From positions 1 to 39,619 of the forward strand of contig JAFYDI010000072.1 in NCBI GenBank assembly GCA_017544835.1: a stretch of 39,619 nucleotides of DNA, in the 5' to 3' direction. Positions within the stretch are counted from its first letter, which is position 1; every line of letters starts with the position of its first letter. Under the pieces are notes generated by a model. That model worked only from the letters and a program-made list of their open reading frames with translations. It had not been told where the DNA came from and searched no databases. This DNA comes from Lachnospiraceae bacterium. Its GTDB lineage: Bacteria; Bacillota; Clostridia; Lachnospirales; Lachnospiraceae. A program made the translations under genes and the position numbers. Shown in pieces: positions 1 to 8,858 of the stretch.

Positions 1-1
1 A

Positions 2-1027
2 GTAGATGAAGTAATTAAAATTTCTTCCCAGTACTCATACGATATTATGGGCATGGCGCCTCCTGTTGTAGTAGAGTCCGCTTCTGTTCCTACTTCACCT
101 TACAATATACAGTCCAGAGTTAAGAGGTACGCTTTTTTTGGCGGTGCGGGAGCAGGATTCCTGGCACTTGTGATAGTGCTTCTTCTTGCACTGACCGATA
201 ACAAGATTCGAAATACCAAAGACGTCAACTGGAGAACCGGCCTTGATGTTAAGGCAGTTATACCTTCGGATAAAGGCGAGAAGAATGCTAAATATGTCAC
301 GAATTCAATGAGATATTTCTACTCTGAATTATGTGCGGAGGAAGAAACGCCAAAAGTCCTTACTTTTGTAAGCTACAAAGAAGTTGAGAAACGTAAGGCT
401 ATTAAAGAACTTTCCAAATTTCTTGCAGAGATCGGTAAGAGTGTTGCTGTTGTTAACACGAATATGATAGTGGTTAAGAAAGAAAAGCCAGTTAGCGCTT
501 CCGCAACCGAGACCGATGTAAAAGAAACAAAAGATACCGGCAAAAAGGGTAAAAAAGATAACAAAGACAGCAATAAGCAGGGTGATAACGGAGCCGCCAA
601 AATGGGCCTTGAGGACTATCTTAACGGTACGACTTCAAATATCGATGATATTTTGGAGGAGAAGGACGGCATTAATTACATCGGCGTTAAGGCTGAAGCC
701 CTTAATTCCTATGAACTTTTAAAAAGCGATAATTGTAAGAAATTATTTGATGAACTCAGAAATAGATTTGATTTTGTATTGACGGATACAGTTGGGTTTG
801 AAGTTGCCAATGATGCAGAAGCCATGTTCGGATATTCTGATGCGGTATTTACAGTATTTGCATGCGGTAAGTCTACCAACAAACAGGCAACTGACCTTTC
901 TGCAAGATTTAACGGAAAAGAAAAGAACAGTGGTGCAATTCTTACCGATGTAAAATTCAGTAAGAGCAAAGCTTTTGCCAAGGAATTCGGTAAGTATGTA
1001 GGACTATTTAACAAGGGCGGTAAATAG
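2..1027 (+). CDS. Wzz/BY-kinase-like polysaccharide chain-length protein, 5' partial, degenerate kinase domain
   Basis: The reading frame is open to the left edge, so the gene starts outside the window; the ATG at 47 is internal. What remains is the end of a Wzz-type domain: a proline-containing stretch (PTSPYN), then a membrane helix at about 128-196. The rest aligns in order with a CpsD/Wze-type bacterial tyrosine kinase: a [17 protein letters not shown] stretch, an ELL/SD stretch, the Walker-B-like FDFVLTDT and the GKSTNKQ end. The P-loop is missing, however: where GEGKST is expected there is VEKRKA, and the second Asp motif (DADLR) reads NTNMI. A Lys/Asp-rich low-complexity insert follows, and there is no C-terminal tyrosine cluster. 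I infer a non-catalytic regulator of chain length or export at the membrane. It abuts the next gene by two bases. Confidence 0.8.
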   Translation, partial: VDEVIKISSQYSYDIMGMAPPVVVESASVPTSPYNIQSRVKRYAFFGGAGAGFLALVIVLLLALTDNKIRNTKDVNWRTGLDVKAVIPSDKGEKNAKYVTNSMRYFYSELCAEEETPKVLTFVSYKEVEKRKAIKELSKFLAEIGKSVAVVNTNMIVVKKEKPVSASATETDVKETKDTGKKGKKDNKDSNKQGDNGAAKMGLEDYLNGTTSNIDDILEEKDGINYIGVKAEALNSYELLKSDNCKKLFDELRNRFDFVLTDTVGFEVANDAEAMFGYSDAVFTVFACGKSTNKQATDLSARFNGKEKNSGAILTDVKFSKSKAFAKEFGKYVGLFNKGGK

Positions 1028-1029
1028 AG

Positions 1030-1782
1030 ATGCCTATACCTCATATAATTCACTATTGCTGGTTTGGCGGTAATGAAAAGCCGGACAATATCAAGGCATT
1101 TATAAAAGGCTGGAAAGAAAAACTTACTGATTATACGTTTGTTGAATGGAATGAATCCAATTTTTCGATAGACGATGCTCCGGAATATGTCAAAGAGGCA
1201 TATAGCGTTAGGAAATATGCATTTGTAAGCGACTATGCCAGAATCAAAGCATTATGTGAGCAGGGCGGTATTTATTTTGATACGGATATAGATCTTGTCC
1301 GACGCTTTGATGATCTCCTGGAAGGTCATGAGATGGTACTTGGATTTGAGAGCGATAGGCAGCTTGAGACTGCCTTTATAGCCTCCACTCCGGGGAATAA
1401 GTATATTACTACATTTCTTAAAACTTATGATAGCAGGCACTTTATAAATCCGGACGGAAGCTATGACATGTCTGTTATTAACAAGCATTTCAGCGATTGC
1501 ATGGAGAACTTCGGCGTCAACCTTGACAATGAAGATATACAGACAATTGATGATGGTGCGGTTATTGTATATCCACGTGAGTACTTTGCGGCTTTTGATA
1601 TCGGTAACTGGCATATTAAGCCCACTGAGAATACATATACGGTACATCATATGAATTCCAGCTGGAGTACTTCCAAGAAGAAGTTATACTTTGGAGTGAT
1701 ACATTTCCTTCAAAAGATTCTCGGATTTGATGGATACGATAAGTTAAAGGCTAAATACGACAAGATAAAGAAGAGACGCTAA
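1030..1782 (+). CDS. GT32-like (OCH1/capsular) glycosyltransferase
   Basis: A 250-residue protein beginning with the IPHIIHYCWFGG pattern that opens sugar-transferase proteins of the Gly_transf_sug/GT32 type. The metal-binding DxD is in YFDTDIDL at about residues 83-90, after the usual YARIKALCEQGG segment. The family transfers a sugar from a nucleotide sugar to a glycan acceptor at the cytoplasmic face. The length fits the small capsular members. The ATG lies two bases after the previous stop and overlaps the next start at its own stop (taatg), so it is translated within the operon. The sugar and acceptor cannot be told from sequence. The C-terminus is Lys/Arg rich, which would suit membrane contact. 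Confidence 0.85.
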   Translation: MPIPHIIHYCWFGGNEKPDNIKAFIKGWKEKLTDYTFVEWNESNFSIDDAPEYVKEAYSVRKYAFVSDYARIKALCEQGGIYFDTDIDLVRRFDDLLEGHEMVLGFESDRQLETAFIASTPGNKYITTFLKTYDSRHFINPDGSYDMSVINKHFSDCMENFGVNLDNEDIQTIDDGAVIVYPREYFAAFDIGNWHIKPTENTYTVHHMNSSWSTSKKKLYFGVIHFLQKILGFDGYDKLKAKYDKIKKRR

Positions 1783-2810
1783 TGGATACATTAAAGGGGA
1801 ACAAAAGAATCGACAGCGTTGATATTTTGAGAGCGGTCGGTATATTGATAATGGTAATGGGGCATGTAGGATTCGGCGGTGTGTTCGATCGTTATATCCA
1901 TTCTTTTCACATGCCGATTTTCTTCCTGATTTCCGGGTTTTTATTTGTGCCTAAGAAAGAGGTCGGAGTTGGTCTCCAGATTCTTAAAAGGGCCGGACGA
2001 CTTTTGATTCCCTATGTTTTTTACGCAATCATAAATTATCTGTTTTGGATTCTCTTAATTTATGACAAAGAATGGTATGTACCTCTCTTAAACGCAGTTA
2101 CTTATAACACGCAAGGCCTTCCGATAAGCGGAGCGTTATGGTTTCTTACGGCCATGTTTTTCGCAGAAGCTTATTACATGATTCTGGATCGAGTGATAAA
2201 GAACGAAATCGTGCGCAGCGCGCTTGTAATCTTTGTTTCGGTAGTGGCGTCCTTCCTTCAGAATATTACTTCATTCAGGCTTCCGCTTACGATTGATACG
2301 GCGGTAGTATGTATGGGATTTTTGGAGCTTGGAAGGATTCTTAAGCATATAGACCAAAGCACATGGATGAGCAAGATTAAGCAACGCAAAATTTTGGTAT
2401 TCATTTTGGCAGTAGTTCTTTTGTGCGTGAATGTAGTTCTTTCTTTTGTCAATGAATATGTGAATATCAAATCGGGCTGGTATGGATTTGTACCGCTGTT
2501 CTGGATCAATGCGCTGATTGGCTCTGCTGCATATCTTACATTAGCTATATGGTTCGACAGTGTTGCGGCAGAAAGCAATATTATTCGAAGAATATTGGTT
2601 GTGATAGGGCGGAGATCCATGATATTCTTAGGACTTAACCAGTTGGTTATATTGCTTCTCTCCGTAGCATATTCAGTATTACGGTTGCCGTACAACTTTT
2701 ATATAAGTGGCGTAATAATATTTGCGGCAACAGCTGTAGTACTATACCTGCTTTGTTTGTTAATTGGAATAATAAAAATAAAACCAATAAAGAAACTCTT
2801 TGGTATTTAA
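1782..2810 (+). CDS. Acyltransferase family 3 integral membrane protein
   Basis: A 342-residue polytopic membrane protein with the start typical of OafA/WecH-type acyltransferases: IDSVDILRAVGILIMVMGHV, then HSFHMPIFFLISGFLF. The His in the GH after the first helix matches the catalytic His of the family. About ten hydrophobic helices follow. The family moves acetyl or other acyl groups onto surface sugars or lipids. Within this locus it would O-acylate the glycan built by the neighbouring glycosyltransferases. The start codon overlaps the preceding stop (taatg), so the two genes are probably translationally coupled. The acyl donor and target are unknown. Confidence 0.88.
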   Translation: MDTLKGNKRIDSVDILRAVGILIMVMGHVGFGGVFDRYIHSFHMPIFFLISGFLFVPKKEVGVGLQILKRAGRLLIPYVFYAIINYLFWILLIYDKEWYVPLLNAVTYNTQGLPISGALWFLTAMFFAEAYYMILDRVIKNEIVRSALVIFVSVVASFLQNITSFRLPLTIDTAVVCMGFLELGRILKHIDQSTWMSKIKQRKILVFILAVVLLCVNVVLSFVNEYVNIKSGWYGFVPLFWINALIGSAAYLTLAIWFDSVAAESNIIRRILVVIGRRSMIFLGLNQLVILLLSVAYSVLRLPYNFYISGVIIFAATAVVLYLLCLLIGIIKIKPIKKLFGI

Positions 2811-2819
2811 GGAGGAATC

Positions 2820-3722
2820 ATGGACAACAGTATACTTGTAAGTGTAGTAATACCTACATATTCAAGAAACTCAACACTTAAACGTGCAATAGGAAGTGTT
2901 CTTAATCAGACATATAAGAATTTTGAGATTATCGTGGTGGATGACAATCCCGCAGATTCGGAGTGGAGAGCAAGTACTGCTGCGATAATGGCAGAGTACA
3001 CGGATGAACGTGTACGATATGTTCAAAATGAAAAGAATATGGGGGGTGGCCTTACACGAAACCACGGCATCCAAGAAGCAAAGGGCGAGTATATTGCTTT
3101 TCTGGATGATGATGACGAGTATTATCCCGAAAGGCTTGAGAAGCAGCTCAAGAAATTTTTGGAAAGCAACAATGATAAGCTTGCGCTTGTGTACTGCCAT
3201 GCCAAATTCATCAATAAGGACGGCTCTTCCAATTATTCGGACAGAAGAAACTTTCATGGTAATTGTCTGTATGAGGCTATGGCAGAGAACTGCATAGCCG
3301 CTACGTCTCAGTGGATGGTCAAAAAATCAGCACTTTTAGATGTGGGATGTTTTCCGGATGTTCCGTGTAAGCAGGACTCCCAGACAATATTGAGATTGTT
3401 AAAGGCAGGATATGAGGTGGATGTTGTTCCCGAAGAACTTTCTCTTTACTACAATGTGACCCATGTTATCAGCGGAGCCAAGGAGCGGAACATTCGTGGC
3501 GAAGAGATGTATAGAACTGAGTGCAGAAAACTCTACTATCTCTTAGAAGATTGGCAGATAATGAAGGTTGAGTATAAGTTCGCCGAGCAGTTCTACAGAT
3601 ACTTCTTCCATAATAAGTGGAAAGATAAGATGAAGTATGAACTTGATATTATGAAGAAGCTTGACCCTAAAGCGGCAAGGATTTTCATGTTAAAAGAGAT
3701 ATATCATAAGATAAAGAAGTAA
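2820..3722 (+). CDS. GT2 family glycosyltransferase
   Basis: A 300-residue GT-A fold enzyme. The N-terminus has the beta-strand and nucleotide-binding start (SVVIPTYSRNSTLKRAIGSV, then FEIIVVDD), and the metal motif is the run of Asp in FLDDDDEYY at about residues 96-104. The acceptor-side region holds KQDSQTILRLLKAGYEVDVV. A strong aaggaggaatc ribosome site sits just before the ATG. It would add one sugar to a lipid-linked oligosaccharide at the cytoplasmic membrane. It differs in its acceptor half from the other GT2 enzymes here, which carry an ED motif in another setting. The gene is followed by a gap of about 130 bases containing a small hairpin. Confidence 0.92.
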   Translation: MDNSILVSVVIPTYSRNSTLKRAIGSVLNQTYKNFEIIVVDDNPADSEWRASTAAIMAEYTDERVRYVQNEKNMGGGLTRNHGIQEAKGEYIAFLDDDDEYYPERLEKQLKKFLESNNDKLALVYCHAKFINKDGSSNYSDRRNFHGNCLYEAMAENCIAATSQWMVKKSALLDVGCFPDVPCKQDSQTILRLLKAGYEVDVVPEELSLYYNVTHVISGAKERNIRGEEMYRTECRKLYYLLEDWQIMKVEYKFAEQFYRYFFHNKWKDKMKYELDIMKKLDPKAARIFMLKEIYHKIKK

Positions 3723-3736
3723 TCATTTATGCATCA

Positions 3737-3761
3737 TGTCACCCTAAGGGTGAAAATGACA
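3737..3761 (+). other. Small hairpin between glycosyltransferase genes
   Basis: CACCCT at 3740-3745 pairs perfectly with AGGGTG at 3747-3752, and an outer TGTCA/TGACA pair (3737-3741, 3757-3761) frames it. There is no proper T-run directly after it, only gggttttaataatt further on. It may be a weak terminator, an RNA-processing site or part of a short dispersed repeat. I see no promoter between it and the next gene. Confidence 0.4.
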
Positions 3762-3856
3762 GGGTTTTAATAATTACATTTTTGGAAGTATTCTTGATTT
3801 CATTAAGAAAGAATATATAATAACATTTAAATTTGTGGGTGTATAGAGGAAAACGT

Positions 3857-4975
3857 ATGGCAGGGTTATTCAGACTGAGGGACTTTATAGCAAGACATGC
3901 ATACGTCAGTCGCGGAAGGTTGCACAGAATTGACAAAAAAATAGAGGACAGAGTCTCTGAGAGAAAAAGCGGGTCGATAGAAAAAATCAGAAAGATATAT
4001 TGCCCTGCGGAATTTTCGTGTTCGAAAGAAAATATCATGGGTGAGAAGAAGTATAACTTGCAGATTGTTATACCCATGTACAATGTTCAGAAGTACATTA
4101 TCAGATGCCTGGACTCTGTATTTTCTCAGAAAACCGATTATACTTATAAGGTTATTGTAATAGACGACGGTTCAACCGATTCGGCATCCGTACTTATCAA
4201 AGATAAATACAAAGACAAAAATCTGAAAGTCATCATGCAACGTAACAAAGGCACAGCATCTGCCAGAAATGAAGGCATAGCAACTATCGAGGCGGATTAT
4301 GTAATGTTTGTGGATGCGGACGACATGCTTAAGCCGGGAGCAATTGACTGTTTGCTTAACAAAGCTTATGGGGAGAAAGCATGCGTTGTGGAAGGCGGAT
4401 ATGAGCTTTTCTCAAGAGGATTTCCTTTTCCCGTTTGTCATTTGGACAGAGAGGTTCCGGAACTTTGCGGCAATCTGTGGGGATTTGCCTGGGCCAAGGT
4501 ATTTAAGGCTGAACTTTTAAAAGATATATGTTTTCCGCAGGGATACTGGTATGAGGACACAGTAGTATCGTACATTTTGTATCCAAGATGTGTTAGGGCA
4601 TACACAATTAAAGATGTTGTATATAGATATCGCAGGAATCCCAAGGGATTCTCACGCATAAGGGGCAATGATGTTAAGCTTCTTGATTCATTCTGGGTAT
4701 TGTATTACACGATTAAAGAGATGCAGGCCAGAGGAATCGTAATTACTCAGGGCAAATATGAGGCTATCTTACGTAGTATGATTACTTGCTGTAAGCGCGT
4801 AATGTTTATGAATGACGATATTCGTAAAGAGGTACTTTGCGTTTTCTCTGAGTTGGTTGATACCGATTTTGCCAATTTCAGGAGTGAGGATTCAGATCTT
4901 TCGATATTTGAGAAGACGGTACGGAATAATGACTATTACAAGTTCCGTAGAATTTTGGTATGCATGAGAGAGTAG
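3857..4975 (+). CDS. GT2 family glycosyltransferase with N-terminal extension
   Basis: The protein is 372 residues from the ATG at 3857, which has a gagg site at a suitable distance; an in-frame TTG 24 bases upstream has none. The first ~65 residues are a basic helical extension. The GT-A domain follows (LQIVIPMYNVQKYI, VIVIDDGSTDS, metal motif VDADD). The acceptor half has GYWYEDTVVSYIL, where the ED pair is likely the catalytic-side motif. The protein closely resembles the gene at 6740 in layout (extension, WYED, similar length), so the two are probably paralogues acting at different steps. It is cytoplasmic or membrane-associated. An internal ATG at 4038 is a possible shorter start. Confidence 0.88.
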   Translation: MAGLFRLRDFIARHAYVSRGRLHRIDKKIEDRVSERKSGSIEKIRKIYCPAEFSCSKENIMGEKKYNLQIVIPMYNVQKYIIRCLDSVFSQKTDYTYKVIVIDDGSTDSASVLIKDKYKDKNLKVIMQRNKGTASARNEGIATIEADYVMFVDADDMLKPGAIDCLLNKAYGEKACVVEGGYELFSRGFPFPVCHLDREVPELCGNLWGFAWAKVFKAELLKDICFPQGYWYEDTVVSYILYPRCVRAYTIKDVVYRYRRNPKGFSRIRGNDVKLLDSFWVLYYTIKEMQARGIVITQGKYEAILRSMITCCKRVMFMNDDIRKEVLCVFSELVDTDFANFRSEDSDLSIFEKTVRNNDYYKFRRILVCMRE

Positions 4976-4977
4976 AT

Positions 4978-5733
4978 ATGAAACGAGCATACATCACGAT
5001 TCTTTCATCTGACGATTTTGAGCCCGGAGTCAGAGCATTATATAAGGGAATCAGGAAGCATTCGAAGGAAGACTTTTGTGTTCTTGTAAGTGAAGATGTT
5101 TCATCATCTGTGGAGGACAAGTTAAGGTCACTTGGAGCTATTGTCACCGTTGAGAAGCCTTTATGCGATTTACAGGATGGGTTGACCGACGTTCAGAAGA
5201 ACGACCGCTGGGCCAAGACGCTTTTTAAACTGCAGGTTTTCAGGAATCTTGGATATGATAAATTAATATATCTCGACAGTGATCTGCTCATCAGAGATTG
5301 TCTTGATGATTTATTTGACAGGCCTTCTTTTTCCGCTGTTTCCGACAAAGATTTTTTTCCACAGTATTCTCGTGGGGGACTCAATGCCGGGGTGATGGTT
5401 ATAGAACCATCCGATTCGGTATATGAAGGACTGATTGAAGAGGTTTCAAAGGTTGCTGCCACAGGCAAGCCTTTTGGAGACCAGGATGTAATAAACGGCT
5501 ATCTCCCCAATTGGGATGATGAACCGAATTTACATTTGGACGTGTCTTATAATACGTGCTTTTATGATTCGGAAAGGGTTAACAATCCTAGAGTTGTGCA
5601 CTTTATTCTGGGTGATAAGCCATGGATGTGCAGTAAGACCAAAAACATGCTAAAGAAGGTAAAATGGGGGCTGTCCGGGAAAAGGAATCAGGTTAAATAC
5701 CTGAAAGAATATCTGGAATTGCTTACGGAGTAA
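4978..5733 (+). CDS. GT8 family glycosyltransferase
   Basis: A 251-residue glycogenin/LgtC-like enzyme. It starts with RAYITILSSDDFEPGVRALY, carries the DxD metal motif in YLDSDLLIRD, and then shows GLNAGVMVI and GDQDVINGYL, all family hallmarks. Near the end is VVHFILGDKPW, which contains the second conserved His. GT8 enzymes are retaining transferases using UDP-glucose or UDP-galactose, so this is the one probable retaining alpha-linkage step among the GT2 enzymes here. I chose the ATG at 4978, two bases after the preceding stop; an upstream ATG at 4960 would overlap the previous gene. A gagag stretch just upstream can serve as ribosome site. Confidence 0.9.
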   Translation: MKRAYITILSSDDFEPGVRALYKGIRKHSKEDFCVLVSEDVSSSVEDKLRSLGAIVTVEKPLCDLQDGLTDVQKNDRWAKTLFKLQVFRNLGYDKLIYLDSDLLIRDCLDDLFDRPSFSAVSDKDFFPQYSRGGLNAGVMVIEPSDSVYEGLIEEVSKVAATGKPFGDQDVINGYLPNWDDEPNLHLDVSYNTCFYDSERVNNPRVVHFILGDKPWMCSKTKNMLKKVKWGLSGKRNQVKYLKEYLELLTE

Positions 5734-5739
5734 TGTCTA

Positions 5740-6735
5740 ATGGGTGAGTTAATTACTGTCGTAATACCGGTGTATAATGTCAAGCCTTATCTTGAAGAGT
5801 GCTTTTTGAGTGTAATCAATCAAAGCTATTCTTGTTTGGATATTGTAGTTATTGATGACGGGTCTACTGATGGCTCCGGAAAGGTCTGTGATGAATGGGG
5901 TGAGAAGGATTCTCGTATCAGAGTAATCCATCAGGCTAACAGCGGTCTGAGTGCTGCAAGGAATGCGGGTATTGATGCCGCCGGAGGGCAGTATATTGCC
6001 TTTTTGGACAGTGATGACTACTATGAAACAGATACGATAAAGGACCTATATAACTGCGCTCAAAGAAATAACGCAGATATGGTGGTTGGTTGCGGCAGAT
6101 GGGTGTCAGAGGAAGGCAACCCGTTAGATGAAAGAAGTTATAATGGTTCGGAACGAATATTGTCCAAGGAGGAGTTTTGGGGACTCTTTTGCGACCAGCA
6201 AGATTTTGTTGTGGCGTGGTCTAAGTTATACAAGAAAGAGTTGTTTGATACGGTAAGATTTCCGGAGGGGCAGATTAATGAAGACTTCGGTATTGCACGA
6301 TTTGTTGTAGACAATGCCAATCAAATTGTATATTTGAATAAATCCGTATACAACTATAGGATAAGGCAGGGAAGCATTTTGAGAAGTCCCTTTTCCGAGA
6401 AAAATCTTTATCTTATAGGGGAGAGATTAAGTTTAATCGATTACATTTTAAGACAGGACTTTTCGAGACAAGCCCAATACCATTTTTGCAGAAAACAATT
6501 TCCGGAAGCCATGGATGAGATTGGTAACGGCTTTAGGTTTTTAAATACTAAAGATATCAGAGTTAAGAGCAAGTTAGAAAACTATTACAAGGAATATAGA
6601 TTAATCGCCAAAAAAATCTTAATGGGTATAGACGGAAGCGTGACACCGGATTTTTATACAAAATTGTCATTGACGGTGTATCTGTTAAGCAGAAGAGCAT
6701 ATTTCTTCTTGCGTAGATTGAAAAAGAAAGGGTAG
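5740..6735 (+). CDS. GT2 family glycosyltransferase
   Basis: A 331-residue enzyme of the common capsular GT2 type. It has the start ITVVIPVYNVKPYLEECFLS, the donor motif VVIDDGSTDGSG, and the metal motif LDSDDYY. The acceptor half has FPEGQINEDFGIARFV, in which the ED pair is conserved in this subtype. The C-terminal end is basic and hydrophobic and probably binds the membrane. The protein belongs with the genes at 7885, 26678 and the broken minus-strand copy near 28000 as one subtype, about 320-330 residues long. It starts six bases after the preceding stop and ends four bases before the next gene. The sugar is unknown. Confidence 0.92.
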   Translation: MGELITVVIPVYNVKPYLEECFLSVINQSYSCLDIVVIDDGSTDGSGKVCDEWGEKDSRIRVIHQANSGLSAARNAGIDAAGGQYIAFLDSDDYYETDTIKDLYNCAQRNNADMVVGCGRWVSEEGNPLDERSYNGSERILSKEEFWGLFCDQQDFVVAWSKLYKKELFDTVRFPEGQINEDFGIARFVVDNANQIVYLNKSVYNYRIRQGSILRSPFSEKNLYLIGERLSLIDYILRQDFSRQAQYHFCRKQFPEAMDEIGNGFRFLNTKDIRVKSKLENYYKEYRLIAKKILMGIDGSVTPDFYTKLSLTVYLLSRRAYFFLRRLKKKG

Positions 6736-6739
6736 CACT

Positions 6740-7864
6740 ATGCGAATAAAGGCAGCCGTAAAGAGAATACTGAGCATTATCTATGAGGCGCAAATTAAGT
6801 TTCATAGACAGGCTGTATCCAAGATGACACTTGAAAGCGCTAAAAGAATTGTTGAAGAAGTTTATCGTACCAAAAAGTATGAGTGTAACGGTCAGATATC
6901 CGATATAGTTGATTATGAAATCAGCCTCATTATTCCGGTATACAATGGTGAGAAGTATCTTGAGAAGTGTATCGAATCGCTTGTAAATCAGAAGACTGAG
7001 CGCAAGTACGAGCTCATTTTCATTAACGACGGTTCTACGGATTCCTCGATGGATATTCTTAAGAAATATGAGTCACTTCCTAACGTTGTAATTCTTTCGC
7101 AGGATAACAGCGGAATTTCAAGGACCAGAAACAAAGGCATTGAAGTTTCTAAAGGCAAATACATCGGATTTGTAGACAATGATGACTATGTTTCGGAAGA
7201 TTATGTAGAGAAAATGATGACTCTTGCAGACAAACTTAATGCAGATGTAATTAAGTGCGGATGCGTAGAGTTTGATTCGGATACAGGTAAGCTTCTCCAC
7301 GACTTTGGTACTCATGAAGATGCGACATATGAAAACGGTCTTGGTAAGGAATTGCTTAAGTATGACGGCTTCATTTGGGGCGGATGCTACAGAAAAGACT
7401 TCTGGGGTAAGACCATTTTCCCTAAGGACTACTGGTATGAAGACATGATTACCAGATTCTTACCTTACAGAAGAGCGCAGAGATTCGGTTATCTCGGCGA
7501 GAGCATGTATTATAAGCGTGAACATGCGACTAACTCGGCTAAGAAACTTTGGGTTAGCGGAAACGTTAAATCCCTGGATCAATATTTTCTTACAAAAGAA
7601 CTGGTCAGAATGAATGATGAGTTAGGTCTGGAAAGAGATGAAGTGCTCTTCAGACTTATTGTCTCCGAATTCGGATTCATGCTCGGACACAGGACCAAGA
7701 ACCTTAAAAAAAATATTCGCGAGGCTGTATTTGTAATGGCTTCCGAGGAGATTAAGGCATTCCCCGAGAGTTTTGATTTCGACGATATATTCTGCAAGAG
7801 CCTCAGAAAGAAAGATTATAAACTTTGGAAGCTGGCTACCTCTTTGAGAGAGACAAGATATTAA
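6740..7864 (+). CDS. GT2 family glycosyltransferase with N-terminal extension
   Basis: A 374-residue protein. About 60 residues of amphipathic, basic sequence precede the GT-A domain, which begins at ISLIIPVYNGEKYLEKCIES. The donor motif is FINDGSTDSS and the metal motif is VDNDDYV, with an Asn in place of one Asp. The acceptor half has DYWYEDMITRFLPY, like the gene at 3857. It probably adds a sugar to the same lipid-linked repeat unit. Codon use looks more C-rich than in its neighbours (many atc, ttc and ctt codons), which may hint at a different history. It is closely packed in the operon. Confidence 0.9.
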   Translation: MRIKAAVKRILSIIYEAQIKFHRQAVSKMTLESAKRIVEEVYRTKKYECNGQISDIVDYEISLIIPVYNGEKYLEKCIESLVNQKTERKYELIFINDGSTDSSMDILKKYESLPNVVILSQDNSGISRTRNKGIEVSKGKYIGFVDNDDYVSEDYVEKMMTLADKLNADVIKCGCVEFDSDTGKLLHDFGTHEDATYENGLGKELLKYDGFIWGGCYRKDFWGKTIFPKDYWYEDMITRFLPYRRAQRFGYLGESMYYKREHATNSAKKLWVSGNVKSLDQYFLTKELVRMNDELGLERDEVLFRLIVSEFGFMLGHRTKNLKKNIREAVFVMASEEIKAFPESFDFDDIFCKSLRKKDYKLWKLATSLRETRY

Positions 7865-7884
7865 TATAACTTGTGAGGACCGAT

Positions 7885-8844
7885 ATGGGAACGGTATCGA
7901 TTATAGTTCCGGTATATAATGTATCGGAATACTTGGACAGATGTTTGAAGAGCCTTACAGGGCAGACATATCGGGATGTTGAAATTATAGTGGTTGATGA
8001 CGGCTCCACGGATGATTCGGGAATGAAATGCGATAGGTGGGCGACGGGAGATAACCGTATCAAGGTAATTCATCAATCCAACAGAGGTCTTTCCGGCGCC
8101 AGAAACACAGGGCTTGATGTATCCAAGGGTGAGTACATTCTTTTTGTGGACAGTGACGATTATGTGGACAGTGAGTATGTATCCAAACTATACAACAATG
8201 TCATGTGTAATCGTGCCGACATAGCTATTTGCAATTATTTGTTTGTCAATGAAGCGGGCACAGAAATCAATAACGATAACTACTCGCAGTATACATCGAA
8301 TACTGTCTTTGACGGGACAGACGCACTTTTGCTTTTTGAAAACAAATCGTACAGAACTTTTTTTGATGTAGTATGGAATAAGATATTTAAAAGGGAACTT
8401 TTTGACGGAGTCAGATTTCCTGAAGGTGTATCGGTGGTTGAGGATATTACCGTTATGCCTATTCTTTATCATAAAGCGGGAAGAGTCTCGGTTATTTCCG
8501 ACAGATTGTATTATTACGTATACAGGAATGAGAGCCTTTCTCACGCAAAAAGGACAGAACAAGAAGATTTGGATATTCGTATTCCCATGATGGAACAAAG
8601 ACTGACTCTTTACCGGGAGTGGGGAATTAAGGAAATCAGTTTGTTACATATTACGCATATGTATTCCATGTACAGAAAGCGTAACGGTAACCATGCCGAA
8701 CGAATGAAATGCCTTCAGAAGGAATTCAGAAGGGTTTATAATAAAGGGAATTATATCAAAAGAATCAGCTTGTCAAGGCGAGTCAAATTTGCACTTGCTG
8801 CGTTTAGCCTTAAATTATATGACAGGATTGCTGATTCAAGATAA
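7885..8844 (+). CDS. GT2 family glycosyltransferase
   Basis: The protein is 319 residues from the ATG at 7885; the gagg at 7875-7878 is its ribosome site, which rules against the in-frame GTG at 7873. It shows GTVSIIVPVYNVSEYLDRCL, VVDDGSTDDSG, the metal motif FVDSDDYV and an acceptor-side GVSVVEDITVMPILY. Its first hundred residues are very similar to those of the genes at 5740 and 26678 (the NRGLSGARNTGLDVSKGEY region). It is one of the transferases assembling the oligosaccharide on its lipid carrier. A clear AAGGAG for the next gene lies right at its end. Confidence 0.92.
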   Translation: MGTVSIIVPVYNVSEYLDRCLKSLTGQTYRDVEIIVVDDGSTDDSGMKCDRWATGDNRIKVIHQSNRGLSGARNTGLDVSKGEYILFVDSDDYVDSEYVSKLYNNVMCNRADIAICNYLFVNEAGTEINNDNYSQYTSNTVFDGTDALLLFENKSYRTFFDVVWNKIFKRELFDGVRFPEGVSVVEDITVMPILYHKAGRVSVISDRLYYYVYRNESLSHAKRTEQEDLDIRIPMMEQRLTLYREWGIKEISLLHITHMYSMYRKRNGNHAERMKCLQKEFRRVYNKGNYIKRISLSRRVKFALAAFSLKLYDRIADSR

Positions 8845-8858
8845 AAGGAGAATCGGAA

